Origin: CAXYVC01 sp964292295
GTDB taxonomy: Bacteria > Acidobacteriota > Holophagae > Holophagales > Holophagaceae
Direction: 5' to 3'
Length of the DNA stretch: 24,832 nt
NCBI GenBank assembly: GCA_964292295.1
Contig: CAXYVC010000027.1
Location: forward strand, 1 to 24,832
Position numbers and translations under genes: made by a program. The notes beneath the pieces are model-generated. The model was given only the letters and a program-made list of their open reading frames with translations. It searched no databases and was not told the origin of the DNA. Positions 16,248-24,485 of the stretch are shown in pieces. Numbering within the stretch: the first letter of the stretch is position 1; each line of letters starts with the position of its first letter.

Positions 16248-17330
16248 TCAGCGCGCGAGGCCCCCGCCGAGGCTGCGGAAGAAGGCCAGGGTGGAGAGGC
16301 GGAGCCCAAGCATCAGCACGGCCTCGTCCCGGCCCGCCCTGCCCTTGCTGACCGAGCCCTCCATGTAGAAGTCCCCGCTCGCCCCCTGGCTCCCGAACTG
16401 CGTGAGCAGCACCTTGCCGCGGATCGCCAGGCGGTCCTGGTGCACGAAGAGCGGGTCGCGCACGTAGGCGACCTCCGCCACGCTGCCCCGCAGGAGGCCC
16501 TCCTCCTGGCGCAGGGTGAGGCCCACCCGCACCCGGTTGTGGAACTGGTCCCGGTCCACGGTCTTCAGGTCCGGCCCGATTTCCTGTTCGGTATAGCCCA
16601 CGAGCCCCACGCTCGCCAGGACGCCCCAGCTCACGGATTCCGTGAGGCCCTGCATCCATCAGGCACCCATCTCGCCCCGGAAGTTCCCGCTGGTGGTGAT
16701 GACATCCACCGTGTCGGACTTCTCCTTGCTGCTGGACTGGAAGGCGAGGGTGCCGAAGCCCTCGATCCACCGGTTCCGCCCCGGCCACCGGAAGGTCTGG
16801 CGGATGTCCAGGGCCACGAAGGGGCGGGATTTCGCAAAGAAGGAGCTGCGCTGGTCCGGATCCCGGTACAGCGAGGAGAACTGGAAGCCCGCGTAGAGGT
16901 CCGCCGCGAGAGGATCGGAATCGACCGTCACCGCATCCCCCTCCAGGCGGGCCTGGGTGATGCTGCGCTCCATGGCCTTCAGCGCCTGAATCGCAGCGGC
17001 CTGGGCCTCCCCGCTGCGCCGCGCCTCCTCCGCCGCGCCGGCGTCCTGCCGCGCGAGGGTGGCCGCCAGGCCGCGGAGCTGCCCCAGGGTGGCGGTCATC
17101 TCCTCGATGCGCGCGCGCAGCTCCCGCTGCTGCCTCCGCAGCGCCTTGAAGAAGGCGGGGCGATGGGAGGGGACGTGGCCCGCCAGGACCGCCTGCAGCT
17201 GTCCAGGGTAGGTGGGGTTGGGGGATGCAGCCAGCGGGTGGGACGGCGGCTGAGGGGGTTCCTGGCCCGCCAGCAGGAGGGCGGCCCCGGACAGGAGGAC
17301 GAAGGTGCGGAAGGCGGCGGAAGGCTTCAC
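16248..17330 (-). pseudogene. Barrel-like exported protein interrupted by in-frame TGA
   Basis: The frame opens at GTG 17330 with a signal peptide (FVLLSGAALLLAG), an Ala/Arg/Glu-rich coiled coil (about residues 60-130) and then alternating beta-strand-like sequence (LYAGFQFSSLYRD, PFVALDIRQTFRWPG). A TGA at 16661-16659 (codon 224) stops it. The very same frame continues without shift for 136 codons of the same strand-like character (GVLASVGLVGYTEQ, FHNRVRVGLTLRQE, AVLMLGLRLSTLAFF) to the stop at 16248. I read this as one outer-membrane or surface beta-barrel-type protein of about 360 residues broken by a single nonsense codon. The second half alone has an ATG at 16655 but no signal peptide. 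The start overlaps the Nudix stop (GTGA). I do not recognise a named family. Alternatives are recent mutation, sequencing error or readthrough. Confidence 0.7.
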
Positions 17331-17944
17331 GGGCGGCTCAGGGTTTCCTCGGGCTTATCCCAGCCCTCCCAAAGCCGCAGCCGCAGGAAGGGCGCCAGCA
17401 CCCGCCCGGGATCGGTCTCGCCCGAGCGGGGGCGAGCCTCCCACTCGGGCCAGGACACGGCCCACAGCCGAAGCTCCTCGGACGCGTCCAGCTCGAGCGG
17501 GCCTTCGGGACGGCAATCCAGGGCCAGGAAGAAGTGGCAGCGGTTGTTCTGCACAGCCGGGTTGGGGGCGCAGGAGCCCAGGGGCACCAGGCGGCCCTCC
17601 CGGTGGCCCGTCTCCTCACGCAGCTCCCGGGAGGCCGCGTGCGCGGGATCCTCGCCGGGCTCGCAGACGCCGCCCACGATCTCGAGGGTGGCGCGGTCGA
17701 TGCCGTGGCGGAACTGTTCCACCACCAGGAGCTCGCCCCCCAGCGCCGCCTCCCGGAAGGCGATGACGTTCACCCACTCCGGACAGTCCAGGCGGGTGAA
17801 CTCGTGTTCCACGTTCCCGTGGGGGCTCCGGCGCAGCAGGGCCATCTGGCGGAAGAGGCGGGGTTCCCCCCCCTGGCGCGAGGCGAGCTGCTGCCAGGGG
17901 GGGGAGGGCGCGGAGGCGGGCGAGTGCTGGGCGAGCAGCTTCAC
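17327..17944 (-). CDS. Nudix hydrolase (ADP-ribose pyrophosphatase-like)
   Basis: Nudix enzymes hydrolyse nucleoside diphosphates linked to another moiety. The 205-residue protein carries a complete Nudix box, G92-x5-E98-x7-R106-E-L-R-E110-E111-x-G113, following VVEQFRHGIDRATLEIVGG, a context typical of ADP-ribose/sugar-nucleotide pyrophosphatases. Asn-rich PNPAVQNNRCHFFLAL follows, as in several ADPRase-like members. Substrate is not certain. The start is GTG 17944, whose last two bases overlap the TGA of udk (GTGA). Longer open sequence upstream is antisense-frame noise of udk. Its own TGA overlaps the GTG of the next gene in the same way, giving three genes chained by 4-base overlaps. Confidence 0.9.
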   Translation of the reverse strand: MKLLAQHSPASAPSPPWQQLASRQGGEPRLFRQMALLRRSPHGNVEHEFTRLDCPEWVNVIAFREAALGGELLVVEQFRHGIDRATLEIVGGVCEPGEDPAHAASRELREETGHREGRLVPLGSCAPNPAVQNNRCHFFLALDCRPEGPLELDASEELRLWAVSWPEWEARPRSGETDPGRVLAPFLRLRLWEGWDKPEETLSRP

Positions 17945-18594
17945 GGCTCGGGTGCGGAGGCGCTCTGGTTCAGGAGGCCCAGGATGTGGTGCGTCATCAT
18001 CTCGAGCGCCGTCTCGTTCTCCACCCCCGTGGGCACGATGAGGTCGGCCCAGCGCTTGCTGGGCTCCACGAACTCCCGGTGCATGGGCCGCACCGAGCGC
18101 AAGTACTGCTCGATGACGCTCTCCACGGTGCGGCCCCGCTCCAGGGTGTCCCGTTGGATGCGGCGCAGGATCCGCACGTCCGCGTCCGTGTCCACGAAGA
18201 TCTTCACGTCCAGCTGCTCGCGCAGCTCGGGCAGCGCGAAGAGCAGCAGGCCCTCCAGGATCACCACGTGGCTGGCCTGGATGGGCTCCGTCCAGCCGGT
18301 GCGATCGGACAGGGTGAAGTCGTAGATGGGCTTCCGGATGGGTTCCTGGCGGTGGAGCTGGGCCAGGTGGGCCGCCATCAGCTCCAGGTCGAAGGCGTGG
18401 GGATGGTCCCAGTTGATGGGGCGGCTCCCGAAGCGCGCCTTGGCCAGCTCCAGGGGGGCGTAGTAGGCGTCCATATCGAGCAGCAGGGGCTCGACGCCCT
18501 CGTTCTGGAGCCGCCGCACCAATTCCTGGGCGATGGAGGTCTTTCCGCTGCCCGAGCCTCCCACGATTCCGATCAGCCAGGCCCGCTTCGCCAT
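17941..18594 (-). CDS. udk: Uridine kinase
   Basis: Udk phosphorylates uridine and cytidine with ATP or GTP for pyrimidine salvage. The 217-residue protein has the P-loop GGSGSGKTS (12-20), the LLLDMDAYYAPL segment, INWDHPHAFD, IYDFTLSDR and the VVILEGLLLFALPELRE block, all typical of the uridine kinase/phosphoribulokinase family, at normal length. I chose the ATG at 18594 because it starts just before the P-loop and has GGAGGG five bases upstream; an out-of-frame ATG is four bases earlier. TAGGAT at 18617-18612 (minus) is a possible -10. It is the first gene of a coupled trio with the Nudix hydrolase and the barrel-like protein gene. Confidence 0.94.
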   Translation of the reverse strand: MAKRAWLIGIVGGSGSGKTSIAQELVRRLQNEGVEPLLLDMDAYYAPLELAKARFGSRPINWDHPHAFDLELMAAHLAQLHRQEPIRKPIYDFTLSDRTGWTEPIQASHVVILEGLLLFALPELREQLDVKIFVDTDADVRILRRIQRDTLERGRTVESVIEQYLRSVRPMHREFVEPSKRWADLIVPTGVENETALEMMTHHILGLLNQSASAPEP

Positions 18595-18659
18595 GCATCC
18601 CTCCGCTCTCCATCCTAGCGGCTCTTCAGCCCGCTCCGCATTGGTGCTAAGGTGCGGCC

Positions 18660-19280
18660 ATGAAACGCCCTGCATTCGCCGCTCCCGCCCTCCTGCTCCT
18701 GCTCGCCGCCTGCGCCTCCGAGGACCCCCGCCTGCCCCAGCAGCTCTACGAGGAGGCCGTGAAGCTCAGCCGCGACGGGAAGCTGCTGGAAGCCAAGGCC
18801 CTCATGGACCAGATCATTTCCCGCTACCCGGAGAGCACGGCCGCCGGGAAGGCTCGGGACGACGGCTTCCGCCTGGAGCTCTCCATCAAGCAGGACCAGC
18901 AGGAGCGGCAGCGCCTTCTGAAGGCCTCCATCCGCCGAGCCACGGACGCCCTGGAGCGCTACCGCGCCAAGAACGGCGAGTACCCGGCCAGCCTCAACGC
19001 GCTCGTCCCCGACTTCATCGAGCAGGCGCCCGCGACGCCCTGGGGGCATCCCTTCTTCTACCGCCCCTTCGTGGCCAACCCCATCGAGGACGTGCGCGAC
19101 CGGCGGGGAAACATCAGCCAGCGCTTCAACACGAAGCGGGACCGCTACCACCTGGCCTGCCTGGGCATCGACCTCAAGCCCGGTGGCACCGACCTGGCCG
19201 CGGACACCCTGGTGGTGAACGGCGAGGTTCACAAGGAGGCCACCTTCCCGCCCATCCCCGGCCCCCAGCCCGTGCGCTGA
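18660..19280 (+). CDS. Lipoprotein with GspG-like pseudopilin C-terminal domain
   Basis: The 206-residue product starts with a lipoprotein signal peptide and lipobox LAAC (C18). Residues 22-85 form short helices that look TPR-like (LYEEAVKLSRDGKLLEAKALMDQ is cut here: LYEEAVKLSRDG and LLEAKALMDQIISRYPEST). Residues about 90-185 resemble the globular part of the major type II secretion pseudopilin GspG: ALERYRAKNGEYPASLNAL, then TPWGHPFFYRP, then CLGIDLKPGGTDLAADTLV, the last resembling the Ca-binding loop SLGADG-GG-ADI. There is no prepilin peptidase site, so it is not a pseudopilin itself but a lipidated protein carrying that fold. It is divergent from udk (65 nt gap) and is followed by a hairpin. 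Function unknown. Confidence 0.8.
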   Translation: MKRPAFAAPALLLLLAACASEDPRLPQQLYEEAVKLSRDGKLLEAKALMDQIISRYPESTAAGKARDDGFRLELSIKQDQQERQRLLKASIRRATDALERYRAKNGEYPASLNALVPDFIEQAPATPWGHPFFYRPFVANPIEDVRDRRGNISQRFNTKRDRYHLACLGIDLKPGGTDLAADTLVVNGEVHKEATFPPIPGPQPVR

Positions 19281-19308
19281 ACCCGGAGGATGCCTAGAAC
19301 GAACCGGA

Positions 19309-19327
19309 GGCCCAGGGAACCTGGGCC
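19309..19327. terminator. Bidirectional hairpin between lipoprotein gene and tdh
   Basis: A perfect 8-bp stem (ggcccagg/cctgggcc) with loop gaa lies 29 nt after the lipoprotein stop and 23 nt after the tdh stop on the other strand. T content after it is low on the plus side; on the minus side tccggttcgttct follows. It could serve both converging genes. Confidence 0.55.
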
Positions 19328-19349
19328 CCCGGCACGGTGGATCATCCAG

Positions 19350-20390
19350 CTACGCGTTCCAGTCCAGGAGGACCTTCCCGCTCTGGCCGCCGAGCATCAC
19401 CTCGAAGCCCTCGGCGAAGCGCTCCACGGGGAAGCGGTGGGTAATGATCGGGCTCACGTCCAGACCCGACTGCACCATAGAGGCCATCTTGTACCAGGTC
19501 TCGAACATCTCGCGGCCGTAGATTCCCTTCAGGAAGAGGCCCTTGAAGAGCACCTTGCTCCAGTCGATGGCCACGTCGTCGCCAAAGATGCCCAGCATGG
19601 CAATGCGCCCGCCGTTGACCATGGCGTCGATCATGCCGCGGAAGGCCGTGCCGTTGCCGCTCATCTCGAGGCCCACGTCGAAGCCCTCGAGCATGCCCAG
19701 CTCCTTCATGACGTTCTCGAGCCGCTCCTTCGCCACGTTCACCGCACGGGTGGCGCCCATCTTCCGGGCCAGGTCGAGGCGGTACTCGTTCACGTCGGTG
19801 ATGACCACGTGGCGCGCGCCCACGTGCTTGGCGATGGCCACGGCCATGATGCCGATGGGGCCCGCCCCCGTGATCAGCACGTCCTCGCCCACCATGTCGA
19901 AGGAGAGGGCCGTGTGCACGGCGTTGCCGAAGGGATCGAAGATGCTGGCGATCTCGTCCGGCACGCCTGTCGGCACCTTGAAGACGTTCACGGCGGGGAT
20001 CACCAGGTAGTCCGCGAAAGCCCCGGGGCGATTCACGCCCACGCCCGTGGTGTTGGGGCAGAGGTGGCGCTTGCCCGCGCGGCAGTTGCGGCAGTGACCG
20101 CACACGATGTGGCCCTCGCCGCTCACCTTGTCGCCGATCTGGTAGCCGGTCACGGCGCTGCCCAGCTTGTCGATCACGCCCACGTATTCGTGGCCCACGT
20201 GCATGGGCACGGGGATCGTCTTCTGGGACCAGGCGTCCCACTTCCAAATGTGGATGTCCGTGCCGCAGATGGCGGTGGTCTGGATGCGGATCCGCACGTC
20301 GTTGGGACCGGGTTCCGGAACCTGAACCTGCTGCATCACGAGGCCGGGGCCGGCCTCCGCCTTCACGAGGGCGCGCATGGTCTGGGTCAT
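19350..20390 (-). CDS. tdh: L-threonine 3-dehydrogenase
   Basis: Tdh oxidises L-threonine to 2-amino-3-ketobutyrate with NAD+ in the cytoplasm. The 346-residue protein is a zinc-dependent medium-chain dehydrogenase: catalytic zinc ligands C42 (AICGTDIHIW) and H67 (HVGHEYVG), structural zinc cysteines C97, C100, C103 and C111 (CGHCRNCRAGKRHLC) and the NAD fold ITGAGPIG (175-180). FDPFGNAVHT is a diagnostic Tdh motif. I chose the ATG at 20390, 13 nt after the kbl stop, with GGAG eight bases upstream; ATG at 20378 is an alternative and the earlier open sequence lies inside kbl. It pairs with kbl, the enzyme that uses its unstable product. Confidence 0.97.
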   Translation of the reverse strand: MTQTMRALVKAEAGPGLVMQQVQVPEPGPNDVRIRIQTTAICGTDIHIWKWDAWSQKTIPVPMHVGHEYVGVIDKLGSAVTGYQIGDKVSGEGHIVCGHCRNCRAGKRHLCPNTTGVGVNRPGAFADYLVIPAVNVFKVPTGVPDEIASIFDPFGNAVHTALSFDMVGEDVLITGAGPIGIMAVAIAKHVGARHVVITDVNEYRLDLARKMGATRAVNVAKERLENVMKELGMLEGFDVGLEMSGNGTAFRGMIDAMVNGGRIAMLGIFGDDVAIDWSKVLFKGLFLKGIYGREMFETWYKMASMVQSGLDVSPIITHRFPVERFAEGFEVMLGGQSGKVLLDWNA

Positions 20391-20403
20391 GGCGTGGGCT
20401 CCG

Positions 20404-21597
20404 CTACTGGACCACGCCCAGGGCGCGGCCAACCTTGGTGAAGGCCGCGATGGCGTGGTCGAGGTCCTGGGTGGTGTGGGCGGCGCTCATCTGGGTGCGG
20501 ATGCGCGCCTGGCCGTTGGGCACGACGGGGTAGAAGAAGCCGGTCACGTAGACGCCCTCCTCCAGCAGCCGGGTCGCGAACTCCTGGGCCAGGGGCGCCT
20601 CGTACAGCATCACGGGCACGATGGGGTGCTCGCCGGGCAGCAGCTTGAAGCCGGCCTTTTCCATGCCGGCGCGGAAGTAGCGGGCATTGGCGTGGACCTT
20701 CGTGATCAGCTCGCGGCTGTCCTTCAGGAGTTCGAGCACCTTCAGCGTGGCCGCCACGATGGCGGGGGCCACGGAGTTGCTGAAGAGGTACGGCCGGGCG
20801 CGCTGGCGCAGCCAGTCGATGGCCTCCTGCCGGCCGGCGATGTAGCCGCCGGAGGCGCCGCCCAGGGCCTTGCCGAAGGTGCCGGTCATGAAGTCCACGC
20901 GGCCCATCACGCCGCAGTGCTCGTGGGTGCCGCGGCCGTTGGTGCCCATGAAGCCCACGGCGTGGCTGTCGTCCACCATCACCATGGCGCGGTACTTGTC
21001 CGCCAGGTCGCAGATCTCCTGCAGCTTGGCGATGTAGCCGTCCATGCTGAAGACGCCGTCCGTCACGATCAGCTTGAAGCGGGCCCCCGCGGCATCCGCC
21101 GCCTTGAGCTGCTTCTCCAGGTCGGCCATGTCGGAGTTGGCGTAGCGGAAGCGCTTGGCCTTGCAGAGGCGGATGCCGTCGATGATCGAGGCGTGGTTCA
21201 GCGCATCGCTGACGATGGCGTCCTCCTCGCCCAGCAGCCCCTCGAAGATGGCGCCGTTGGCGTCGAAGCAGCTGCTGTAGAGCTGGGTGTCATCGAAGCC
21301 CAGGAACTCCGCCAGCTTCTGCTCCAGCTCCCGGTGGATGTCCTGGGTGCCGCAGATGAAGCGCACCGAGGCCATGCCGAAGCCGTGGTGGTCCATGACC
21401 TTCTTGGCCGCCTCCACCAGGGCGGGATGGTTGGCCAGGCCCAGGTAGTTGTTGGCGCAGAGGCAGACCACCTGCTTGCCGTTCGCGGTCATCTGCGGCT
21501 GCTGGGGCGTGGTGATGATGCGCTCGGTCTTGTAGAGCCCGGCCTCCTTGAGCTTCTGGATCTCGCTCCGAAGGTGGGGAAGGTAGTCGGTATTCAT
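20404..21597 (-). CDS. kbl: Glycine C-acetyltransferase (2-amino-3-ketobutyrate CoA ligase)
   Basis: Kbl is a PLP enzyme that cleaves 2-amino-3-ketobutyrate with CoA to glycine and acetyl-CoA, completing the threonine-to-glycine pathway begun by Tdh. The 397-residue protein has the family N-terminus (KTERIITTPQQ), CANNYLGLANHP, the catalytic stretch VMVDDSHAVGFMG (D210, H212) and the PLP lysine K243 in MTGTFGKALGGASGG. Length is exactly that of the E. coli enzyme class. The ATG at 21597 has GAGG six bases upstream, and TAGACT at 21641-21636 (minus) could be its -10. The order kbl-tdh is the same as in E. coli and both genes are evidently one operon. Confidence 0.98.
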   Translation of the reverse strand: MNTDYLPHLRSEIQKLKEAGLYKTERIITTPQQPQMTANGKQVVCLCANNYLGLANHPALVEAAKKVMDHHGFGMASVRFICGTQDIHRELEQKLAEFLGFDDTQLYSSCFDANGAIFEGLLGEEDAIVSDALNHASIIDGIRLCKAKRFRYANSDMADLEKQLKAADAAGARFKLIVTDGVFSMDGYIAKLQEICDLADKYRAMVMVDDSHAVGFMGTNGRGTHEHCGVMGRVDFMTGTFGKALGGASGGYIAGRQEAIDWLRQRARPYLFSNSVAPAIVAATLKVLELLKDSRELITKVHANARYFRAGMEKAGFKLLPGEHPIVPVMLYEAPLAQEFATRLLEEGVYVTGFFYPVVPNGQARIRTQMSAAHTTQDLDHAIAAFTKVGRALGVVQ

Positions 21598-21732
21598 CGC
21601 ATGCCTCGCGGTTGAAGGGTCCGATGGGAGGCCCCAGTCTACCGCCGGCCCTTCCCGGACTGCGGCCGGGAGTTGCGGAGGTCACACGTCGGTAGCCGCC
21701 CGTGCCATGCTTCGGGAGTTCCAGGAGATGCC

Positions 21733-22287
21733 ATGCGCCCCCTGCTCGCCGTTCCCGCCCTGATCCTGTTGGTCGCCTGCGGCGCCCCGAAGCTCAGCCG
21801 GAAGGAGGTCGATCGGGACCTCCAGGTGGACTACCCCGTGCCCGTCACCGTGCAGGTGCCCGAAAGCGCCAGCGAGATCAAGGGCAGCCCCGCCCATGCG
21901 AAGCTCGTGGCCCTGCAGGAGCTGGCGGTCTCGAAGGGCTGGTTCACCGTGCAGCGCAGCGCCGAGGGCGACCGGGAGCGCTTCCGCTTCCAGCCGGGAA
22001 AGGCCGCTCCCGCGGGTCTCACGGCAACCGGAGGCGGCTTCGAACTGCCCGCGGCAAAGGCCACCTATGCCGGCGCCTTCCGCATGGAGCGCAGCCGGGA
22101 CGGCCGCCAGGCCCGCGTGGCCTACCGCGTGCGCCTGGAGCAGCCCAGCGCCTTCTTCCCCCTCTTCCAGGTCGAACACCCGAACGCCCGCGTCGGCCAG
22201 ACCGCCGAGCGCGAGGCGCGCTACGCCCGGGAGGGTCGGAAGTGGATCCTCCAGGGCACGAACGAGCGCCACACGAAGGCCCGCTAA
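21733..22287 (+). CDS. Predicted lipoprotein of unknown function
   Basis: The 184-residue product begins with a short signal peptide and lipobox LVAC (C16), so it is probably lipid-anchored in the envelope. The rest is Arg/Ala-rich mixed alpha/beta sequence with no cysteine beyond the anchor and no domain I recognise; KLVALQELAVSKGWFTV looks like a helix-strand unit and the C-terminal part (FRMERSRDGRQARVAYRVRLEQ) strand-like. I chose the ATG at 21733 since the signal peptide starts there and GGAG lies five to six bases upstream. It is divergent from kbl. The next gene starts 85 nt downstream with its own promoter. Confidence 0.75.
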   Translation: MRPLLAVPALILLVACGAPKLSRKEVDRDLQVDYPVPVTVQVPESASEIKGSPAHAKLVALQELAVSKGWFTVQRSAEGDRERFRFQPGKAAPAGLTATGGGFELPAAKATYAGAFRMERSRDGRQARVAYRVRLEQPSAFFPLFQVEHPNARVGQTAEREARYAREGRKWILQGTNERHTKAR

Positions 22288-22312
22288 CTCTGGACAGAAA
22301 CGGCATCACGCC

Positions 22313-22340
22313 TCGACAGGTCGCGCCATTTGCCTATCCT
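22313..22340 (+). promoter_or_regulatory. sigma70-like promoter of the Ig-fold-like secreted protein gene
   Basis: TCGACA (22313-22318, five of six matches to TTGACA), a 16-base spacer and TATCCT (22335-22340), 32 nt before the ATG at 22373. Confidence 0.55.
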
Positions 22341-22372
22341 GTGGCACTGATACTGCTACCCCAGGAGGCCCC

Positions 22373-22879
22373 ATGACCCGCTCGGCATTCCTCCCCTTCT
22401 GTCTCGCCACGCTCCTCGCCCCCACGCTCCAGGCCCAGGGGAATTCCCCCATCGAGGTCACGCGGGTCAGCGTCTCCCCTTCCCCCTTCAAGGCGGGGGA
22501 CGAGGTGACCGTCACCGTGACCTACCGGAACCGCGCCAGCGCCCCCTACGGCTGCGATGCCTTCGAGGGCTTCTTCTACGCGTTCAAGGGCACGGCCCAC
22601 CTGAGCGCGAACCTGCTCTGGAACGTGCGGCAGTCCCTGGGAAGCCCCATGGCGGCCGGGGAAACCCGCACGCTTGCCTGCAACACCCGCTTCCGCGTGC
22701 CGACCCTCGATGCGCCGGCCCTGATGTTCGTGGCCTGGAGCCCGGCCTGCCCGCCGGACGAATTCGGCCACATGGCCTCCCTGGTCTGCAAGCGCCGTGC
22801 GGACGGCGCCTGGGTCGCCCCGGCGACGCTCCGCTTCGAGCGCAAGCCCCTGAAGGCCCTCCCGCTCCTCAAGCGCTGA
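22373..22879 (+). CDS. Secreted Ig-fold-like (CARDB-type) protein
   Basis: The 168-residue product has an N-terminal signal peptide (FLPFCLATLLAPTLQAQG, cleavage after AQA or nearby). The mature part opens with IEVTRVSVSPSPFKAGDEV and continues with a VTVTVTYRNRAS strand, the pattern of CARDB-like Ig-fold domains. Four cysteines in the mature part (GCDAF, LACNTRF, SPACPP, LVCKR) could form two disulphides. A perfect GGAGG lies four bases before the ATG at 22373; earlier codons in the same frame are antisense-like and belong to the previous gene. Partner and role are unknown. Confidence 0.75.
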   Translation: MTRSAFLPFCLATLLAPTLQAQGNSPIEVTRVSVSPSPFKAGDEVTVTVTYRNRASAPYGCDAFEGFFYAFKGTAHLSANLLWNVRQSLGSPMAAGETRTLACNTRFRVPTLDAPALMFVAWSPACPPDEFGHMASLVCKRRADGAWVAPATLRFERKPLKALPLLKR

Positions 22880-22882
22880 GGC

Positions 22883-22898
22883 CGGGAGCGGCCTCCCG
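22883..22898 (+). terminator. Weak hairpin after the Ig-fold-like gene
   Basis: A 6-bp stem (cgggag/ctcccg) with a 4-nt loop begins four bases after the stop codon. There is no T run, so its role is doubtful. Confidence 0.3.
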
Positions 22899-22923
22899 CC
22901 GCTCGGCAGGCACGGGGCTCCTG

Positions 22924-22929
22924 TATCCT
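22924..22929 (+). promoter_or_regulatory. Putative -10 element of guaA
   Basis: TATCCT, identical to the -10 of the preceding gene, lies 19 nt before the guaA ATG. The best -35 candidate (TCGGCA, 22903-22908, 15-base spacer) is weak. I see no purine riboswitch. Confidence 0.45.
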
Positions 22930-22948
22930 GGAGCCTACCGGAGCCCCC

Positions 22949-24478
22949 ATGCACCACGAGCGCATCGCCATCCTCGACTACGGCAGCCAGTACACGCGGC
23001 TGATCACGCGGCGCCTCCGCGAGCTGGGCGCCTTCGGTCTGGTGTACGGCCCCGGCACCACGGCCGCGGAAATCGCCGGCGAGGACCTGCGGGGCGTGAT
23101 CCTCTCAGGCGGTCCGAATTCCGTGCTCCAGGCGAACGCCCCCGGCATGGATCCCGCCATCCTCGCGCTGGGCGTACCCGTGCTGGGCGTCTGCTACGGC
23201 CAGCAGCTCATGGCCCGCGACCTGGGCGGCCAGATCCACCGAGCCGCCAAGCGGGAATACGGCAAGGCCGTGATCCAGGTGACGGATCCCGACAGCGTGC
23301 TGTTCCAGGGCATGGACCGCGAGCAGACCGTGTGGATGAGCCACGGTGACCACGTGGAGCAGGCGCCCGCGGGCTTCCTGCCCGTGTCCCGCACCGCCGG
23401 CGTGCCCGTGGCCGCCATGGAGGACCGCGCCAGGCGCCGCTACGGCATCCAGTTCCACCCCGAGGTGAGCCACACGCCCCACGGCAACGCCCTGCTGCTC
23501 AACTTCCTGCATGTCTGCGGCATGAAGCTCGACTGGAACGCCGGCCACTTCATCGAGCAGAAGATCGAAAGCCTGCGCGCCCAGATCGGCGAGGGCACGG
23601 TGGTGCTGGGCCTTTCCGGAGGCGTGGACTCCAGCGTGGCCGCCCTGCTGCTGCACCGCGCCATCGGGGACAAGCTCACCTGCGTCTTCGTGGACACCGG
23701 CCTGATGCGCAAGGACGAGATGAAACACGTGCAGGAGGCCTTCGCCCCCTTCGACCTGAACGTAAAGTGGATCGACGCCTCCGAGCGCTTCCTGGGCGAG
23801 CTGCGCGGCGTCACGGACCCCGAGCAGAAGCGCAAGATCATCGGCCGCGTCTTCGTGGAGGTCTTCGAACACGAGGCCAAGGGCACGGGAGCCCAGTTCC
23901 TGGGCCAGGGCACCCTGTATCCGGACGTGATCGAGTCCAGCGGCGTCGGCGGCGCCGTGCTGGTGAAGAGCCACCACAACGTGGGCGGCCTGCCCGAGCG
24001 CATGAACATGAAGCTGGTGGAGCCCCTGCGGGAGCTCTTCAAGGACGAGGTGCGGCGCGCGGGCCTCGCCCTGGGCCTGCCCGAGGACATGGTCTGGCGC
24101 CACCCCTTCCCCGGCCCCGGCCTGGCAGTGCGCCTGCCAGGCGCCATCACGCCTGAGCGCGTGCACATCCTCCAGGAGGCCGACGCCATCTTCATGGAGG
24201 AGCTGAGGACCAGCGGCTGGTACAAGCTCACCAGCCAGGCCTTCGCCGTGCTGCTGCCCGTGCAGACCGTGGGCATCATGGGCGACGAGCGCACCTTCGA
24301 GGCCATGTGCGCCCTGCGGGCCGTCACGAGCGAGGACTTCATGACCGCCGACTGGGCACGGCTGCCCCACGAGCTGCTGGAGCGCTGCGCCCAGCGCATC
24401 GTGAACGAGGTGAAGGGCATCAACCGCGTCGTCTTCGACATCACCAGCAAACCCCCGGCCACGATCGAATACGAGTAG
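22949..24478 (+). CDS. guaA: GMP synthase (glutamine-hydrolysing)
   Basis: GuaA converts XMP to GMP using glutamine nitrogen and ATP, the last step of GMP synthesis. The 509-residue protein is full length and has both halves. The class I glutamine amidotransferase has catalytic C82 (GVCYGQQ), H170 and E172 (IQFHPEVSH). The ATP pyrophosphatase domain has the PP-loop LGLSGGVDSSVAA (SGGVDSS 223-229) and the C-terminal dimerisation/XMP-binding domain ends KPPATIEYE, the family-typical tail. The ATG at 22949 has GGAG upstream. It appears to be a single-gene unit followed closely by another gene on the same strand. guaB is not in the window. Confidence 0.98.
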   Translation: MHHERIAILDYGSQYTRLITRRLRELGAFGLVYGPGTTAAEIAGEDLRGVILSGGPNSVLQANAPGMDPAILALGVPVLGVCYGQQLMARDLGGQIHRAAKREYGKAVIQVTDPDSVLFQGMDREQTVWMSHGDHVEQAPAGFLPVSRTAGVPVAAMEDRARRRYGIQFHPEVSHTPHGNALLLNFLHVCGMKLDWNAGHFIEQKIESLRAQIGEGTVVLGLSGGVDSSVAALLLHRAIGDKLTCVFVDTGLMRKDEMKHVQEAFAPFDLNVKWIDASERFLGELRGVTDPEQKRKIIGRVFVEVFEHEAKGTGAQFLGQGTLYPDVIESSGVGGAVLVKSHHNVGGLPERMNMKLVEPLRELFKDEVRRAGLALGLPEDMVWRHPFPGPGLAVRLPGAITPERVHILQEADAIFMEELRTSGWYKLTSQAFAVLLPVQTVGIMGDERTFEAMCALRAVTSEDFMTADWARLPHELLERCAQRIVNEVKGINRVVFDITSKPPATIEYE

Positions 24479-24485
24479 CCGCAAC

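Noticed and set aside
16659..16661. TGA read as selenocysteine or recoded tryptophan
   Set aside because: No selenoprotein family context and no evident SECIS-type hairpin right after it; other genes in the window use TGA as a normal stop.
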